From: Streptomyces luomodiensis
Lineage (GTDB): Bacteria > Actinomycetota > Actinomycetes > Streptomycetales > Streptomycetaceae
DNA: 64,000 nucleotides
Direction of reading: 5' to 3'
Assembly (NCBI RefSeq): GCF_031679605.1
Contig: NZ_CP117522.1
Location: forward strand, 2,852,001 to 2,916,000
Shown here one piece after another: positions 8,266-18,659 of this stretch. The notes beneath the pieces were generated by a model. That model had not been told where the DNA came from. It ran no database searches and saw only the letters and a list, made by a program, of their open reading frames with translations. The first letter of the stretch is position 1. Each line of letters opens with the position of its first letter. Made by a program: the position numbers and the translations under genes.

Positions 8266-10191
8266 GTGGATACGACCCTCCAGGACCCCCTCGTCGGGCA
8301 GGTGCTCGACGGCCGCTACCGCGTCGAGGCGCGCATCGCCGTTGGCGGGATGGCGACGGTCTACCGGGCCGTCGACACCCGGCTCGACCGGGTGCTCGCC
8401 CTGAAGGTGATGCACCAGAGCCTCGCCTCCGACGCCGCCTTCGTCGACCGCTTCATCCGGGAGGCGAAATCCGTCGCGCGGCTCGCGCACGCCAATGTGG
8501 TCGCCGTCTACGACCAGGGAACGGACGGCGACCACGTCTATCTGGCCATGGAGTACGTCGCCGGCTGCACCCTGCGCGATGTGCTCCGCCGGCGTGGCGC
8601 CCTGCACCCGCGCGCCGCGCTGGACATCCTGGAGCCGGTGCTGGCCGCGCTCGGGGCGGCCCACCGGGCCGGTTTCGTGCACCGCGACATGAAGCCGGAG
8701 AACGTGCTGATCGGCGACGACGGCCGGGTCAAGGTGGCCGACTTCGGTCTGGTCCGGGCGGTGGACACCAACACCAGCGCCTCCACCGGAGCCGTCCTCG
8801 GCACGGTGTCGTATCTCGCGCCCGAGCAGATCGAGCACGGCACGGCCGACACCCGCGCCGATGTCTACGCCTGCGGTGTGGTGCTGTACGAGATGCTGAC
8901 CGGCGCCAAGCCGCACGCCGGCAGCACCCCGGCGCAGGTCCTCTACCAGCATCTGAACGAGGACGTCCCGCCGCCGTCCGCCATCGCGCCCGAGGTCGCC
9001 CCGGAGCTGGACGCCCTGGTCGCCTCGGCCACCGCGCGCACCCTCGACGCGCGCCCCGCCGACGCCGTCGCGCTGCTGGGCGCGGCCCGCGCGGTGCGGG
9101 ACGCGCTGACCGACGCCCAGCTGGACGCGGTTCCTCCGCAGGCCAAGGAGGACACCTCGGATGGCGCGGAGAACCGTACGACGGTGATTCCGCGCCCGGC
9201 GGCCGCGGTCGACGACCAGGAGGCGCTGAACCACACCAGCCGTCTGGAGCTGCCCCCGGAACCGCCCCGGCGGGAGCGGCCCGACCGGCGCGGGCGGTTC
9301 CGGATGCCGCGCCGCGGGATCGTCACGATCGTCGCCGCGGTGCTGCTGCTGATCGGTCTCGGCGTCGGGATCTGGTACATCAGCGTCGGCCAGTTCACCG
9401 AGGTCCCGCCGGTGCTGCGGAAGACCCAGGCGGAGGCGGAGAAGAAGCTGCACGACGCCGGTCTGGACGTGAAGGTCGTCAACGAGTTCAGCGATGTCGT
9501 CCCCAAGGGCCAGGTCATCGGCTCCAAGCCCGGACCGGGCGAGCGCGTCCGCGACAGCGTGACCATCCGGGTCTCCCAGGGGCCGCCGCGGGCCGAGGTG
9601 CCCAATGTGGTGGGCATGCCGCTCGCCGACGCCAAGCGGAAGATCGCGGACCAGGGGCTCACGGTCGGCACGGTCACCCGCCGCTTCAGCAGTGAGACGG
9701 CCCAGGGCTCGGTCCTCTCCACCAGCCCCGGCGCCGGCTCCGTACGCCGTCCCGAGACGTCGGTGTCGATCGTGGTCAGCAAGGGCGAGCCGGTCGACGT
9801 CCCGGATGTGGTGGGCGATTCGGTCGCCGAGGCCCGGTCCGCGCTGGAGGACGAGGGCTTCAAGGTCAAGATCGCTGAGCGCCAGGTGTACTCGGAGGAG
9901 GACAAGGGCTCGGTCGCCGCGCAGTCGCCGTCGGCGGACGGCCAGGGCGCCAAGGGCGACACGGTGACACTGACCCTCTCCAAGGGCCGGCAGATGATCG
10001 AGGTGCCGGACGTCACCGGTCTGAAGGTCGACGAGGCCACGTCGCAGCTGGAGGAGGCCGGCTTCGAGGTGAAGGTCGACAAGGCGCTGTTGTTCCCGGG
10101 GGACACGGTGAAGGACCAGTCGGTGGACGCCGGTGACAAGGCGCCCAAGGGGAGCACCATCACCATCACGCTGAGCGGCGGCGTGTTCTAG
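8266..10191 (+). CDS. Transmembrane Ser/Thr protein kinase with PASTA repeats (PknL-like)
   Basis: 641 residues. Hanks-type kinase domain at residues 17-275: Gly-rich loop AVGGMATVY, Lys47 in LALKVM, HRDMKPEN with catalytic Asp141, DFG at 159-161, APE at about 185, with an activation loop rich in Thr/Ser (TNTSASTGA) for autophosphorylation. A basic linker leads to one transmembrane helix (about 352-373) and four extracellular PASTA repeats (about 377-641), which bind peptidoglycan fragments. By domain layout and synteny with aroH, plsC and metF it corresponds to M. tuberculosis PknL, although mycobacterial PknL itself has little or no PASTA region. The Rv2175c-like protein at 3.2 kb is a plausible substrate (inference). 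Confidence 0.94.
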   Translation: MDTTLQDPLVGQVLDGRYRVEARIAVGGMATVYRAVDTRLDRVLALKVMHQSLASDAAFVDRFIREAKSVARLAHANVVAVYDQGTDGDHVYLAMEYVAGCTLRDVLRRRGALHPRAALDILEPVLAALGAAHRAGFVHRDMKPENVLIGDDGRVKVADFGLVRAVDTNTSASTGAVLGTVSYLAPEQIEHGTADTRADVYACGVVLYEMLTGAKPHAGSTPAQVLYQHLNEDVPPPSAIAPEVAPELDALVASATARTLDARPADAVALLGAARAVRDALTDAQLDAVPPQAKEDTSDGAENRTTVIPRPAAAVDDQEALNHTSRLELPPEPPRRERPDRRGRFRMPRRGIVTIVAAVLLLIGLGVGIWYISVGQFTEVPPVLRKTQAEAEKKLHDAGLDVKVVNEFSDVVPKGQVIGSKPGPGERVRDSVTIRVSQGPPRAEVPNVVGMPLADAKRKIADQGLTVGTVTRRFSSETAQGSVLSTSPGAGSVRRPETSVSIVVSKGEPVDVPDVVGDSVAEARSALEDEGFKVKIAERQVYSEEDKGSVAAQSPSADGQGAKGDTVTLTLSKGRQMIEVPDVTGLKVDEATSQLEEAGFEVKVDKALLFPGDTVKDQSVDAGDKAPKGSTITITLSGGVF

Positions 10192-10227
10192 GGCGCCGGC
10201 GGCTTCTTCTAGGGCGCCGGCGGCTTC
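10186..10227 (+). repeat. Perfect 21-bp tandem duplication across the kinase stop codon
   Basis: TTCTAGGGCGCCGGCGGCTTC occurs twice in tandem (10186-10206 and 10207-10227). The first copy includes the last Phe codon and the TAG stop of the kinase gene, so a second in-line TAG copy follows 21 bases later. Confidence 0.85.
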
Positions 10228-10230
10228 GCG

Positions 10231-10269
10231 GCTGCCGGACGGCGATGGCCGTGCCATCCGTCCGGCAGC
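10231..10269 (+). terminator. Terminator hairpin after the PASTA kinase gene
   Basis: GCTGCCGGACGG (10231-10242) pairs with CCGTCCGGCAGC (10258-10269); the loop itself contains an inner ATGGC/GCCAT pairing. There is no U-run, as is common in Streptomyces. Confidence 0.7.
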
Positions 10270-10407
10270 CGGCCCCCTCCCCCGTACCGCGACGGCTCGC
10301 GGAAGCGCTGGTCGGGCAAGGCTTCCGTGGCCCGGTGCGCCCGGCGGGGGCGCCTCAAAGCGGTGGCCGGGGACAACCGAGCCACGAAAAGCAGGCACCC
10401 TTGTTCT

Positions 10408-11283
10408 GTGAGTACGCATCGCATCCGCAACCCCATCGGAGGCCATGTCCGGGTGGCCGGTGGCCTCGCCACCGTCGGCATGGCGCACGCCGCCGACATC
10501 GGCGCCGAGACCGTCCAGGTCTTCGTCGCCAATCCGCGCGGCTGGGCCACCCCGGCCGGTACGCCCGCCCAGGACGAGGCGTTCCGGGCCGCCTGTGCCG
10601 AGCGGTCCATACCGGCGTATGTCCACGCCCCGTACCTGATCAACTTCGGCTCGCACACGGAGGCCACCGCCGAACGTTCCGTGGCATCCCTGCGCCATTC
10701 GCTGCGGCGCGGCCGGGAGATCGGGGCGCTCGGCGTCGTCGTCCACACCGGCTCGGCGACCGGGGGACGCTCGCGGGCCACGGCGCTCGCGCAGGTGCGG
10801 GAGCGGATGCTGCCGCTGCTGGACGAGCTGGTCCGGGACGACGACCCGTGGCTGCTGCTGGAGCCGACCGCCGGTCAGGGCACCTCGCTGTGCTCGTTCG
10901 TGGCGGACCTGGGCCCGTACTTCGAGGCGCTCGACCGGCACCCCCGGCTCGGTGTCTGCCTGGACACCTGCCATGTGTTCGCGGCGGGCCATGACCTCGC
11001 CGCGGCGGGCGGTGTGAAGCAGACCCTGGACGAGCTGGTGGCCGTCACCGGCGAGGGGCGGCTCAAGCTGATCCACGCCAACGACTCCAAGGACGTGGTC
11101 GGCGCCCACAAGGACCGGCACGCGAACATCGGCGCCGGGCACATCGGGGCGGAGCCGTTCCGTGAGCTGTTCACCCATCCCGCGACGGAGGGGGTGCCGC
11201 TGGTGATCGAGACGCCGGGCGGTACGGAGGGGCATGCGGCGGATGTGGCCCGGCTGAAGGAGTTGCGCGCCGGGGTGGTCTGA
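10408..11283 (+). CDS. nfo: Deoxyribonuclease IV / AP endonuclease family protein (Nfo-like)
   Basis: 291 residues of the AP-endonuclease-2 TIM-barrel family. Zinc-binding signatures are visible: YVHAPYLINFGS, VVHTGSATG, LLLEPTAGQGTSLC, VCLDTCHVFAAG, LIHANDSKDVVGAHKDRHANIGAGHIG and PLVIETPGG. It probably cleaves DNA at abasic sites during base-excision repair. Translation is taken to start at the GTG at 10408 because homology (RIRNPIGGHVRVAGG) begins a few residues later; no Shine-Dalgarno site precedes it, and the upstream CACCCT may be a -10 for a leaderless message. It converges with the molybdopterin gene. Confidence 0.92.
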   Translation: MSTHRIRNPIGGHVRVAGGLATVGMAHAADIGAETVQVFVANPRGWATPAGTPAQDEAFRAACAERSIPAYVHAPYLINFGSHTEATAERSVASLRHSLRRGREIGALGVVVHTGSATGGRSRATALAQVRERMLPLLDELVRDDDPWLLLEPTAGQGTSLCSFVADLGPYFEALDRHPRLGVCLDTCHVFAAGHDLAAAGGVKQTLDELVAVTGEGRLKLIHANDSKDVVGAHKDRHANIGAGHIGAEPFRELFTHPATEGVPLVIETPGGTEGHAADVARLKELRAGVV

Positions 11284-11355
11284 GCGCCCAGGAGGCGCCG
11301 GGGTCGTCTTCGGAGCCCAGGGCCCTTCTGACGGATCTCCGCGGGAGAGGGGGCC

Positions 11356-11979
11356 CTAGAGCTCCGGGCCGTCGCCCGGCTCCTCCTGGTAGGAGTAGCG
11401 CTGTTCCGCCCAGGGGTCGCCGATGTTGTGGTAGCCGCGCTCCTCCCAGAAACCACGGCGGTCGGCGGTCATGTACTCGACCCCGCGCACCCATTTCGGG
11501 CCCTTCCAGGCATACAGATGGGGCACCACGAGCCGCAGCGGAAAGCCGTGCTCGGCGGTGAGCGGCTCCCCGTCCTTGTGCGTCGCGAACATCGTGGTTT
11601 CCGCCAGGAAGTCCGACAGGCGTAGATTCGAGCTGAACCCGTATTCCGCCCACACCATGACATGGGTGACGTCCGGCGCCGGCGGTGCGAGTTCCGCGAT
11701 CTCCCGCGCGGAAACCCCGCCCCATTCGGCGCCGAGCATGCTGAATTTGGTGACGCAGTGCAGATCGGCCACGACCGTCGAGTACGGCAGAGCGGAGAAC
11801 TCCTCATGCGTCCAGCAGTGTTTTTCGCCGTCCGCCGTGGCGCCGAAGACCCGGAACTCCCATCGGTCCGGCTTGAACTTCGGCACCGGCCCATAGTGCG
11901 TAACCGGCCAACCGCGCTGCAGTCGCTGCCCCGGGGGCAGCTTCGCGAGCTCCCCCTCGCGGCTTTCCGACTGACCCAT
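11356..11979 (-). CDS. Sulfite-oxidase-like molybdopterin oxidoreductase
   Basis: 207 residues: a single Mo-cofactor domain of the sulfite oxidase/YuiH family without heme or dimerisation domain. Key motif VADLHCVTKFSMLGAEWGGV, in which Cys would ligate molybdenum; later LRLVVPHLYAWKGPKWV and GFWEERGYHNIGDPW near the end. No twin-arginine signal is seen, so it is probably cytoplasmic. Two ATGs are possible (11988 and 11979); the second was chosen because GGAG lies at a usable distance. The substrate is unknown; N-oxide, S-oxide or sulfite reduction are family possibilities. Confidence 0.88.
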   Translation of the reverse strand: MGQSESREGELAKLPPGQRLQRGWPVTHYGPVPKFKPDRWEFRVFGATADGEKHCWTHEEFSALPYSTVVADLHCVTKFSMLGAEWGGVSAREIAELAPPAPDVTHVMVWAEYGFSSNLRLSDFLAETTMFATHKDGEPLTAEHGFPLRLVVPHLYAWKGPKWVRGVEYMTADRRGFWEERGYHNIGDPWAEQRYSYQEEPGDGPEL

Positions 11980-12137
11980 GGACTCCATGGTCTCAGACCG
12001 CCGGGGGTGGTCGTGACCAGGGCATCGAGCGCCGGGACAACTCGTACTAAGCGTGCACTTACTGGACGCCCTACCAGGCGCGATGCGACGATGCGCGGAA
12101 CCTGCCGTTCCCGATCGGATTGGAAGGAGCCCCTCCG

Positions 12138-12617
12138 ATGCAGGGTGACCCCGAGGTCCTCGAGTTCCTCAACGAGCAGCTGACCGGCGAACTGACCGCG
12201 ATCAATCAGTACTTTCTGCACTCGAAGATGCAGGACAACTTTGGCTGGACTCGGCTTGCCAAACACACCCGGTCGGAGTCTTTCGATGAGATGAGGCATG
12301 CGGAGACGCTCACCGACCGGATCCTTCTCCTGGAGGGCCTGCCCAATTACCAGCGGCTCTTCCACGTCCGGGTGGGCCAGACGGTGACCGAGATGTTCCA
12401 GGCCGACCGGCAGGTGGAGGTCGAGGCGATCGACCGTCTCAAGCGGGGCATCGAGCTGATGCGGTCCAAGGGGGACATCACCTCGGCCAACATCTTCGAG
12501 GACATCCTCGCCGACGAGGAACTCCACATCGACTATCTCGACACCCAGCTGGAGCTGATCGAGAAGCTCGGCGAGGCCCTCTACATCGCCCAGCAGATCG
12601 AGCAGCCGAGCGACTGA
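12138..12617 (+). CDS. bfr: Bacterioferritin
   Basis: 159 residues, standard length. It forms the 24-subunit heme-containing iron store. Ferroxidase residues are visible: ELTAINQYF (Glu18), DEMRHAETLTDRI (Glu51, His54) and ADEELHIDYLD (Glu127, His130). The heme-ligand Met is probably the one in SKMQDNFGW/DEMRHAE. The start at 12138 has AAGGAG upstream. It converges with bfd, whose ferredoxin releases iron from this store, and no iron box is obvious in front of bfr itself. Confidence 0.97.
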   Translation: MQGDPEVLEFLNEQLTGELTAINQYFLHSKMQDNFGWTRLAKHTRSESFDEMRHAETLTDRILLLEGLPNYQRLFHVRVGQTVTEMFQADRQVEVEAIDRLKRGIELMRSKGDITSANIFEDILADEELHIDYLDTQLELIEKLGEALYIAQQIEQPSD

Positions 12618-12619
12618 AC

Positions 12620-12648
12620 CGGGACGCCGGCCAGTCCGGCCAGTCCCG
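12620..12648. terminator. Bidirectional hairpin between bfr and bfd
   Basis: GGGAC and GTCCC with inner GGCC/GGCC pairing fill the 31 bases between the convergent bfr and bfd stop codons. It is short and lacks a U-run. Confidence 0.5.
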
Positions 12649-12912
12649 TCAGGCCGCTTCGGCCGCCGCCGGAACGGAGGCGGCAGCGGTGGCCGTGGCC
12701 GCAGTAGTGGCCGCCGTCAGGACGACCGGGTCCAGCGCCTCGCGCCGGGGGCAGGCGCCGCGGCCCAGCAGCGCCTGGATCTTCCGCACGCACGAACCGC
12801 AGTCCGTGCCGGCCTTGCAGGCACCGGCGATCTGGCGCGGGGTGCACGCGCCCGCCTCCGCGTGCTCACGCACCTGCCGCTCGGTGATGCCGAAGCATGA
12901 GCAGACGTACAC
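12649..12912 (-). CDS. bfd: Bacterioferritin-associated ferredoxin (BFD-like [2Fe-2S] protein)
   Basis: 87 residues. The N-terminal half is a BFD domain with four Cys: VCSCFGITERQV ... GACKAGTDCGSCVRKIQALL. The arrangement CxC-x(about 30)-CxxxxxCxxC fits a [2Fe-2S] cluster. The Ala-rich C-terminal tail is not conserved. The GTG at 12912 was chosen because GGAGAG precedes it by three bases. In other bacteria Bfd reduces Bfr-stored iron for release under iron starvation, which fits the strong iron box just upstream. Confidence 0.93.
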   Translation of the reverse strand: MYVCSCFGITERQVREHAEAGACTPRQIAGACKAGTDCGSCVRKIQALLGRGACPRREALDPVVLTAATTAATATAAASVPAAAEAA

Positions 12913-12939
12913 GGGCTCTCCAGCGGTGGCGGTGATCAG

Positions 12940-12958
12940 TGAGGTAACCCTTACCTTA
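12940..12958 (-). promoter_or_regulatory. DmdR/IdeR-type iron box upstream of bfd
   Basis: Reading the minus strand, TAAGGTAAGGGTTACCTCA matches the actinobacterial iron-box consensus TWAGGTWAGSCTWACCTWA at nearly all positions. It lies 28 bases before the bfd start codon. With iron-loaded DmdR bound, bfd would be repressed, and iron starvation would switch it on. Confidence 0.88.
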
Positions 12959-12988
12959 CCTGCCGCACCGGACCCCCACAACGCACAG

Positions 12989-13017
12989 GGGGCGCGGATC
13001 CTTGTGATCCGCGCCCC
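12989..13017. terminator. Terminator downstream of aroH
   Basis: GGGGCGCGGATC pairs perfectly over 12 bp with GATCCGCGCCCC around a CTTGT loop, 31 bases past the aroH stop on the minus strand. It also separates aroH from the bfd promoter. Confidence 0.75.
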
Positions 13018-13047
13018 ACCTGCGTCTTTGCGATCTTCGCCGGATGC

Positions 13048-15221
<2,174 letters not shown>

Positions 15222-15259
15222 TCCGTTGCGGCCGGAACCGGTCCTGTAAGGTCTGGCAC

Positions 15260-15316
15260 ATGTTCGCGCGACTGACCATGACCTGGTGGTGGACCGCTCA
15301 TCCGGCGGCCCACTGA
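15260..15316 (+). CDS. trpL: trp operon leader peptide with three consecutive Trp codons
   Basis: An 18-residue leader, MFARLTMTWWWTAHPAAH, with TGG TGG TGG at residues 9-11. GTAAGG precedes the ATG. It lies 22 bases before a perfect terminator hairpin and 92 bases before the anthranilate synthase gene. Ribosome stalling at the Trp codons when tryptophan is scarce would favour the antiterminated form. A trp attenuator of this type has been described for a Streptomyces anthranilate synthase gene. A TAAGGT -10-like element lies at about 15248. Confidence 0.93.
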   Translation: MFARLTMTWWWTAHPAAH

Positions 15317-15337
15317 ATCGCGCACTCCCAGACACCG

Positions 15338-15364
15338 CGAAGGCCGCCCGAGGGGCGGCCTTCG
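15338..15364 (+). terminator. Trp attenuator terminator
   Basis: CGAAGGCCGCCC and GGGCGGCCTTCG form a perfect 12-bp stem with a GAG loop, followed by GCGTTT. It lies between the leader peptide and trpEG, as expected for a transcription attenuator; the U-run is short, which is usual in high-GC organisms. Confidence 0.9.
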
Positions 15365-15407
15365 GCGTTTCCGCGGGTCGTTCCTCATTCCGGAAGGACT
15401 ATCCGCC

Positions 15408-17363
15408 ATGCAGAACCCCGCTCAGGCCGTCGTCGCACGGCTGCTCTCCGACGACGCGCCGCCCTTCGCCCTGCTGCACCGCCGCACCCCCGGCCGGGCG
15501 TCCGACACGGTCGAGGTGCTGCTCGGTCCGGTCACCGAGGTGGAGCGGCTGACCGACATCCCGCTGCCCACCGGCGCGCCGGAGGACGGTGCCCCGGTGG
15601 TGGACGCGCTCGCGCTGGTGCCGTTCCGGCAGATCCGGGAGCGGGGGTTCGAGGTGCGCGACGACGGGACGCCGCTGGCCGTGCTGCGGCCGCGGGAGAC
15701 CGTCGAGCTGCCGCTCGCCGAGGCGCTTGAGGCGCTGCCCGCGCACCGGGTGCGGGTCGAGGACGGGGCGTTCGACGTGGCCGACGACGCCTACGCCGAC
15801 ATCGTGCGGCGGGTCATCGAGAACGAGATCGGCACCGGTGAGGGCGCCAACTTCGTCATCCGGCGGACGTTCCGGGGCGAGATCCCGGGGTTCGGCAGCA
15901 GCGACGCGCTCGCGCTCTTCCGGCGGCTGCTGGCCGGTGAGCGGGGCGCCTACTGGACGTATGTGGTGCGGCTGCCGGACGGGCGGACGCTGGTGGGGGC
16001 CAGCCCCGAGGTGCATGTGCGGGTGTCCGGGGGGACGGTCGTGATGAACCCGATCAGCGGGACGTACCGCTATCCCGAGGGCGGGCCGAGCACGGCGGGG
16101 CTGCTGGAGTTCCTGCACGACCGCAAGGAGGTGGAGGAGCTGTCCATGGTCGTGGACGAGGAGCTGAAGATGATGTGCACCGTCGGCGACATGGGCGGGA
16201 CGGTGATCGGGCCCCGGCTCAGGGAGATGGCGCATCTGGCGCACACCGAGTACGAGCTGCGCGGCCGTTCCTCGCTCGACGTCCGGGAGGTGCTGCGCGA
16301 GACGATGTTCGCCGCGACGGTCACCGGATCGCCGGTGCAGAACGCCTGCCGGGTGATCGAGCGCTACGAACCCCTCGGACCGGACGGGGCCGCGCGCGGC
16401 TACTACGCGGGCGCCCTCGCGCTGATCGGACGGGACGGCGGCGGCGCCCAGACCCTGGACTCGCCGATCCTGATCCGCACCGCCGACATCGACGCCGCGG
16501 GATCGCTGAAGGTGGCGGTCGGCGCGACGCTCGTGCGCCACTCGGACCCGCGCGGCGAAGTGGCCGAGACGCATGCGAAGGCGGCCGGGGTGCTGACCGC
16601 GCTGGGCGTGCGGCCGGCGCCGGTACGGCCCGAGGCGCGGGATCCGCGGCCGCGGCTCGCGGACGATCCGCGGGTGCGGGCGGCGCTGGACGCGCGGCGG
16701 GCGGACCTGGCGCCGTTCTGGCTGCGGATGCAGCAGACCCCGTCGTCGGCGGACGGGTCCCTGGGCCGGAAGCTGTCCGGGCACGCCCTGGTGATCGACG
16801 GGGAGGACACGTTCACCGCGATGCTCGCGCATCTGCTGCGCACCTCGGGGCTGACGGTGACCGTGCGGCGGTACGACGAGCCGGGGCTGCGGGAGGCGGC
16901 GCTGGCGCATCAGGGGCCCGTGGTGCTCGGCCCGGGGCCGGGCGACCCCGGCGACACGACCGACCCGAAGATGCGCTTCCTGCGGGCGCTGACCGCGGAG
17001 CTGGTGGCCGGGCACCGGCACGGGCTGCTGGGGGTGTGCCTGGGCAGCGAGCTGATCGCGGCCGAGCTGGGGCTGGAGATCGTGCGCAAGGCTGTGCCGT
17101 TCCAGGGGGCACAGGAGCGGATCGACTTCTTCGGGCGCGAGGAGACCGTCGGCTTCTACAACACCTTCACGGCACGCTGCGACGAGGCGGCCGAGACGGA
17201 GCTGGCGATGCACCGCGTGGAGCTGAGCCGGGACCCGGTGACCGGCGATGTGCACGCGCTGCGCGGGCCGGGTTTCGCCGGGGTGCAGTTCCACCCGGAG
17301 TCGGTGCTGTCCCGGGACGGGGCGGCGCTGGTGGCGGAGCTGCTGGCGGCCGTGCTGGTCTGA
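15408..17363 (+). CDS. trpEG: Fused anthranilate synthase TrpE-TrpG
   Basis: 651 residues: a chorismate-binding TrpE part (about residues 1-445) and a C-terminal glutamine amidotransferase (about 460-651) in one chain. TrpE motifs: NPISGTYRYPEGG, LLEFLHDRKEVEELSMVVDEE and the ETMFAATVTGSPVQNACRVIE region. Amidotransferase triad: Cys544 in GVCLGSE, His629 and Glu631 in FHPES. It converts chorismate to anthranilate with glutamine. Fusions of this layout occur in streptomycetes and rhizobia and also in PhzE. Expression is probably set by the trp attenuator upstream. The start ATG has GGAAGGA. Confidence 0.95.
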   Translation: MQNPAQAVVARLLSDDAPPFALLHRRTPGRASDTVEVLLGPVTEVERLTDIPLPTGAPEDGAPVVDALALVPFRQIRERGFEVRDDGTPLAVLRPRETVELPLAEALEALPAHRVRVEDGAFDVADDAYADIVRRVIENEIGTGEGANFVIRRTFRGEIPGFGSSDALALFRRLLAGERGAYWTYVVRLPDGRTLVGASPEVHVRVSGGTVVMNPISGTYRYPEGGPSTAGLLEFLHDRKEVEELSMVVDEELKMMCTVGDMGGTVIGPRLREMAHLAHTEYELRGRSSLDVREVLRETMFAATVTGSPVQNACRVIERYEPLGPDGAARGYYAGALALIGRDGGGAQTLDSPILIRTADIDAAGSLKVAVGATLVRHSDPRGEVAETHAKAAGVLTALGVRPAPVRPEARDPRPRLADDPRVRAALDARRADLAPFWLRMQQTPSSADGSLGRKLSGHALVIDGEDTFTAMLAHLLRTSGLTVTVRRYDEPGLREAALAHQGPVVLGPGPGDPGDTTDPKMRFLRALTAELVAGHRHGLLGVCLGSELIAAELGLEIVRKAVPFQGAQERIDFFGREETVGFYNTFTARCDEAAETELAMHRVELSRDPVTGDVHALRGPGFAGVQFHPESVLSRDGAALVAELLAAVLV

Positions 17364-17393
17364 CGGGTCCGGCCGGTCCGCCGCGGGCGTGAC

Positions 17394-17428
17394 GATGGGC
17401 CGGGTGCGGGGAACGCGCCCGGCCCATC
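17394..17428. terminator. Bidirectional terminator between trpEG and the phosphofructokinase gene
   Basis: GATGGGCCGGG and CCCGGCCCATC form a perfect 11-bp stem between the two convergent stop codons; the loop can add a short TGCG/CGCG pairing. Confidence 0.75.
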
Positions 17429-17450
17429 GCCGTACTGCACCCAGACGGCC

Positions 17451-18479
17451 TCAGCCGAAGAAGACCTCGGCCTCGGCGTAGAGCGAGGGATCGACCGTCT
17501 TGAGCCGTGCGGTCGCCTCGGCGAGCGGGACCCGGACGATGTCGGTGCCGCGCAGGGCGACCATCTTCCCGAAGTCCTCGTCCCGCACCGCGTCGATGGC
17601 GTGCAGCCCGAAGCGGGTGGCGAGCCAGCGGTCGAAGGCGCTGGGCGTGCCCCCGCGCTGGACATGGCCGAGGACGGTGGTGCGGGCTTCCTTGCCGGTG
17701 CGCTTCTCGATCTCCTTGGCCAGCCACTCGCCGATGCCGGAGAGCCGGACATGGCCGAAGGAGTCCAGCGTGTCGTCCTTGAGGACCACCTCGCCGTCCT
17801 TGGGCATCGCGCCCTCGGCGACGACCACGATCGGGGCGTAGCGGATCTGGAAGCGGGATTCGACCCAGGCGCAGACCTGGTCGATGTCGAAGCGCTGCTC
17901 GGGGAGGAGGATCACGTTGGCGCCGCCGGCCAGCCCCGAGTGCAGGGCGATCCATCCGGCGTGACGGCCCATCACCTCCACGACCAGGACCCGCATATGC
18001 GATTCGGCGGTGGTGTGGAGCCGGTCGATGGCCTCGGTGGCGATGTTGACGGCGGTGTCGAAGCCGAAGGTGTAGTCGGTGGCGGAGAGATCGTTGTCGA
18101 TGGTCTTGGGGACGCCCACGCAGGCGATCCCGTAGTCGCCGGAGAGCTGGGCGGCGACGCCGAGGGTGTCCTCGCCGCCGATCGCGATCAGCGCGTCGAC
18201 CTCCTGCTTGACGAGGGTCTCCTTGACCCGCCGGATGCCGTCCTCGCTCTTGAGGGGGTTGGTGCGGGAGGAGCCGAGGATGGTGCCGCCGCGCGGCAGG
18301 ATGCCGCGCACCGCGCGGATGTCGAGGGGGACGGTGTCGTTGTCGAGAGGGCCGCGCCAGCCGTCCCGGAAGCCGATGAAGTCATAGCCGTATTCCTGTA
18401 CGCCCTTGCGCACGACGGCGCGGATGACCGCGTTGAGCCCGGGGCAGTCACCGCCGCCGGTCAGCACTCCGACCCGCAT
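17451..18479 (-). CDS. pfkA: 6-phosphofructokinase with pyrophosphate-type phosphoryl-donor residues
   Basis: 342 residues of the PFK group III family. Motifs: VLTGGGDCPGLNAVIR at the start, IGGEDTLG (residues 100-107), GVPKTIDNDLSATDYTFGFDTA with the catalytic Asp pair, GRHAGWIAL, and VLGHVQRGGTPSAFDR. The donor-selecting residue equivalent to E. coli Gly104 is Asp104 and the equivalent of Gly124 is Lys125; this pair is reported for PPi-dependent enzymes such as that of Amycolatopsis methanolica, whereas ATP enzymes of this group carry GGEGT. The call that it may use pyrophosphate is inference. GGGAGAAGGG lies before the ATG at 18479. Confidence 0.93.
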   Translation of the reverse strand: MRVGVLTGGGDCPGLNAVIRAVVRKGVQEYGYDFIGFRDGWRGPLDNDTVPLDIRAVRGILPRGGTILGSSRTNPLKSEDGIRRVKETLVKQEVDALIAIGGEDTLGVAAQLSGDYGIACVGVPKTIDNDLSATDYTFGFDTAVNIATEAIDRLHTTAESHMRVLVVEVMGRHAGWIALHSGLAGGANVILLPEQRFDIDQVCAWVESRFQIRYAPIVVVAEGAMPKDGEVVLKDDTLDSFGHVRLSGIGEWLAKEIEKRTGKEARTTVLGHVQRGGTPSAFDRWLATRFGLHAIDAVRDEDFGKMVALRGTDIVRVPLAEATARLKTVDPSLYAEAEVFFG

Positions 18480-18659
18480 CGTTTCTTCCCTTCTCCCGTG
18501 AAATCCCGTGATTGGGCCCGGTATGGAAAGCCACGCTAACGGTGATCCAGGTCACACGGGATGGGGCGTCGGCCGATTTCCGTGCGCGCCAAGGGAGTTG
18601 GTTTTGAACTTCACTCGTACGAGCGGTTGCGCGGTGTCGACGTGCTCAGCCGGACGGCG

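Noticed and set aside
7903..11235. 1110-codon open frame on the minus strand over the kinase and nfo genes
   Set aside because: Entirely antisense to two well-conserved genes, no domain recognisable.
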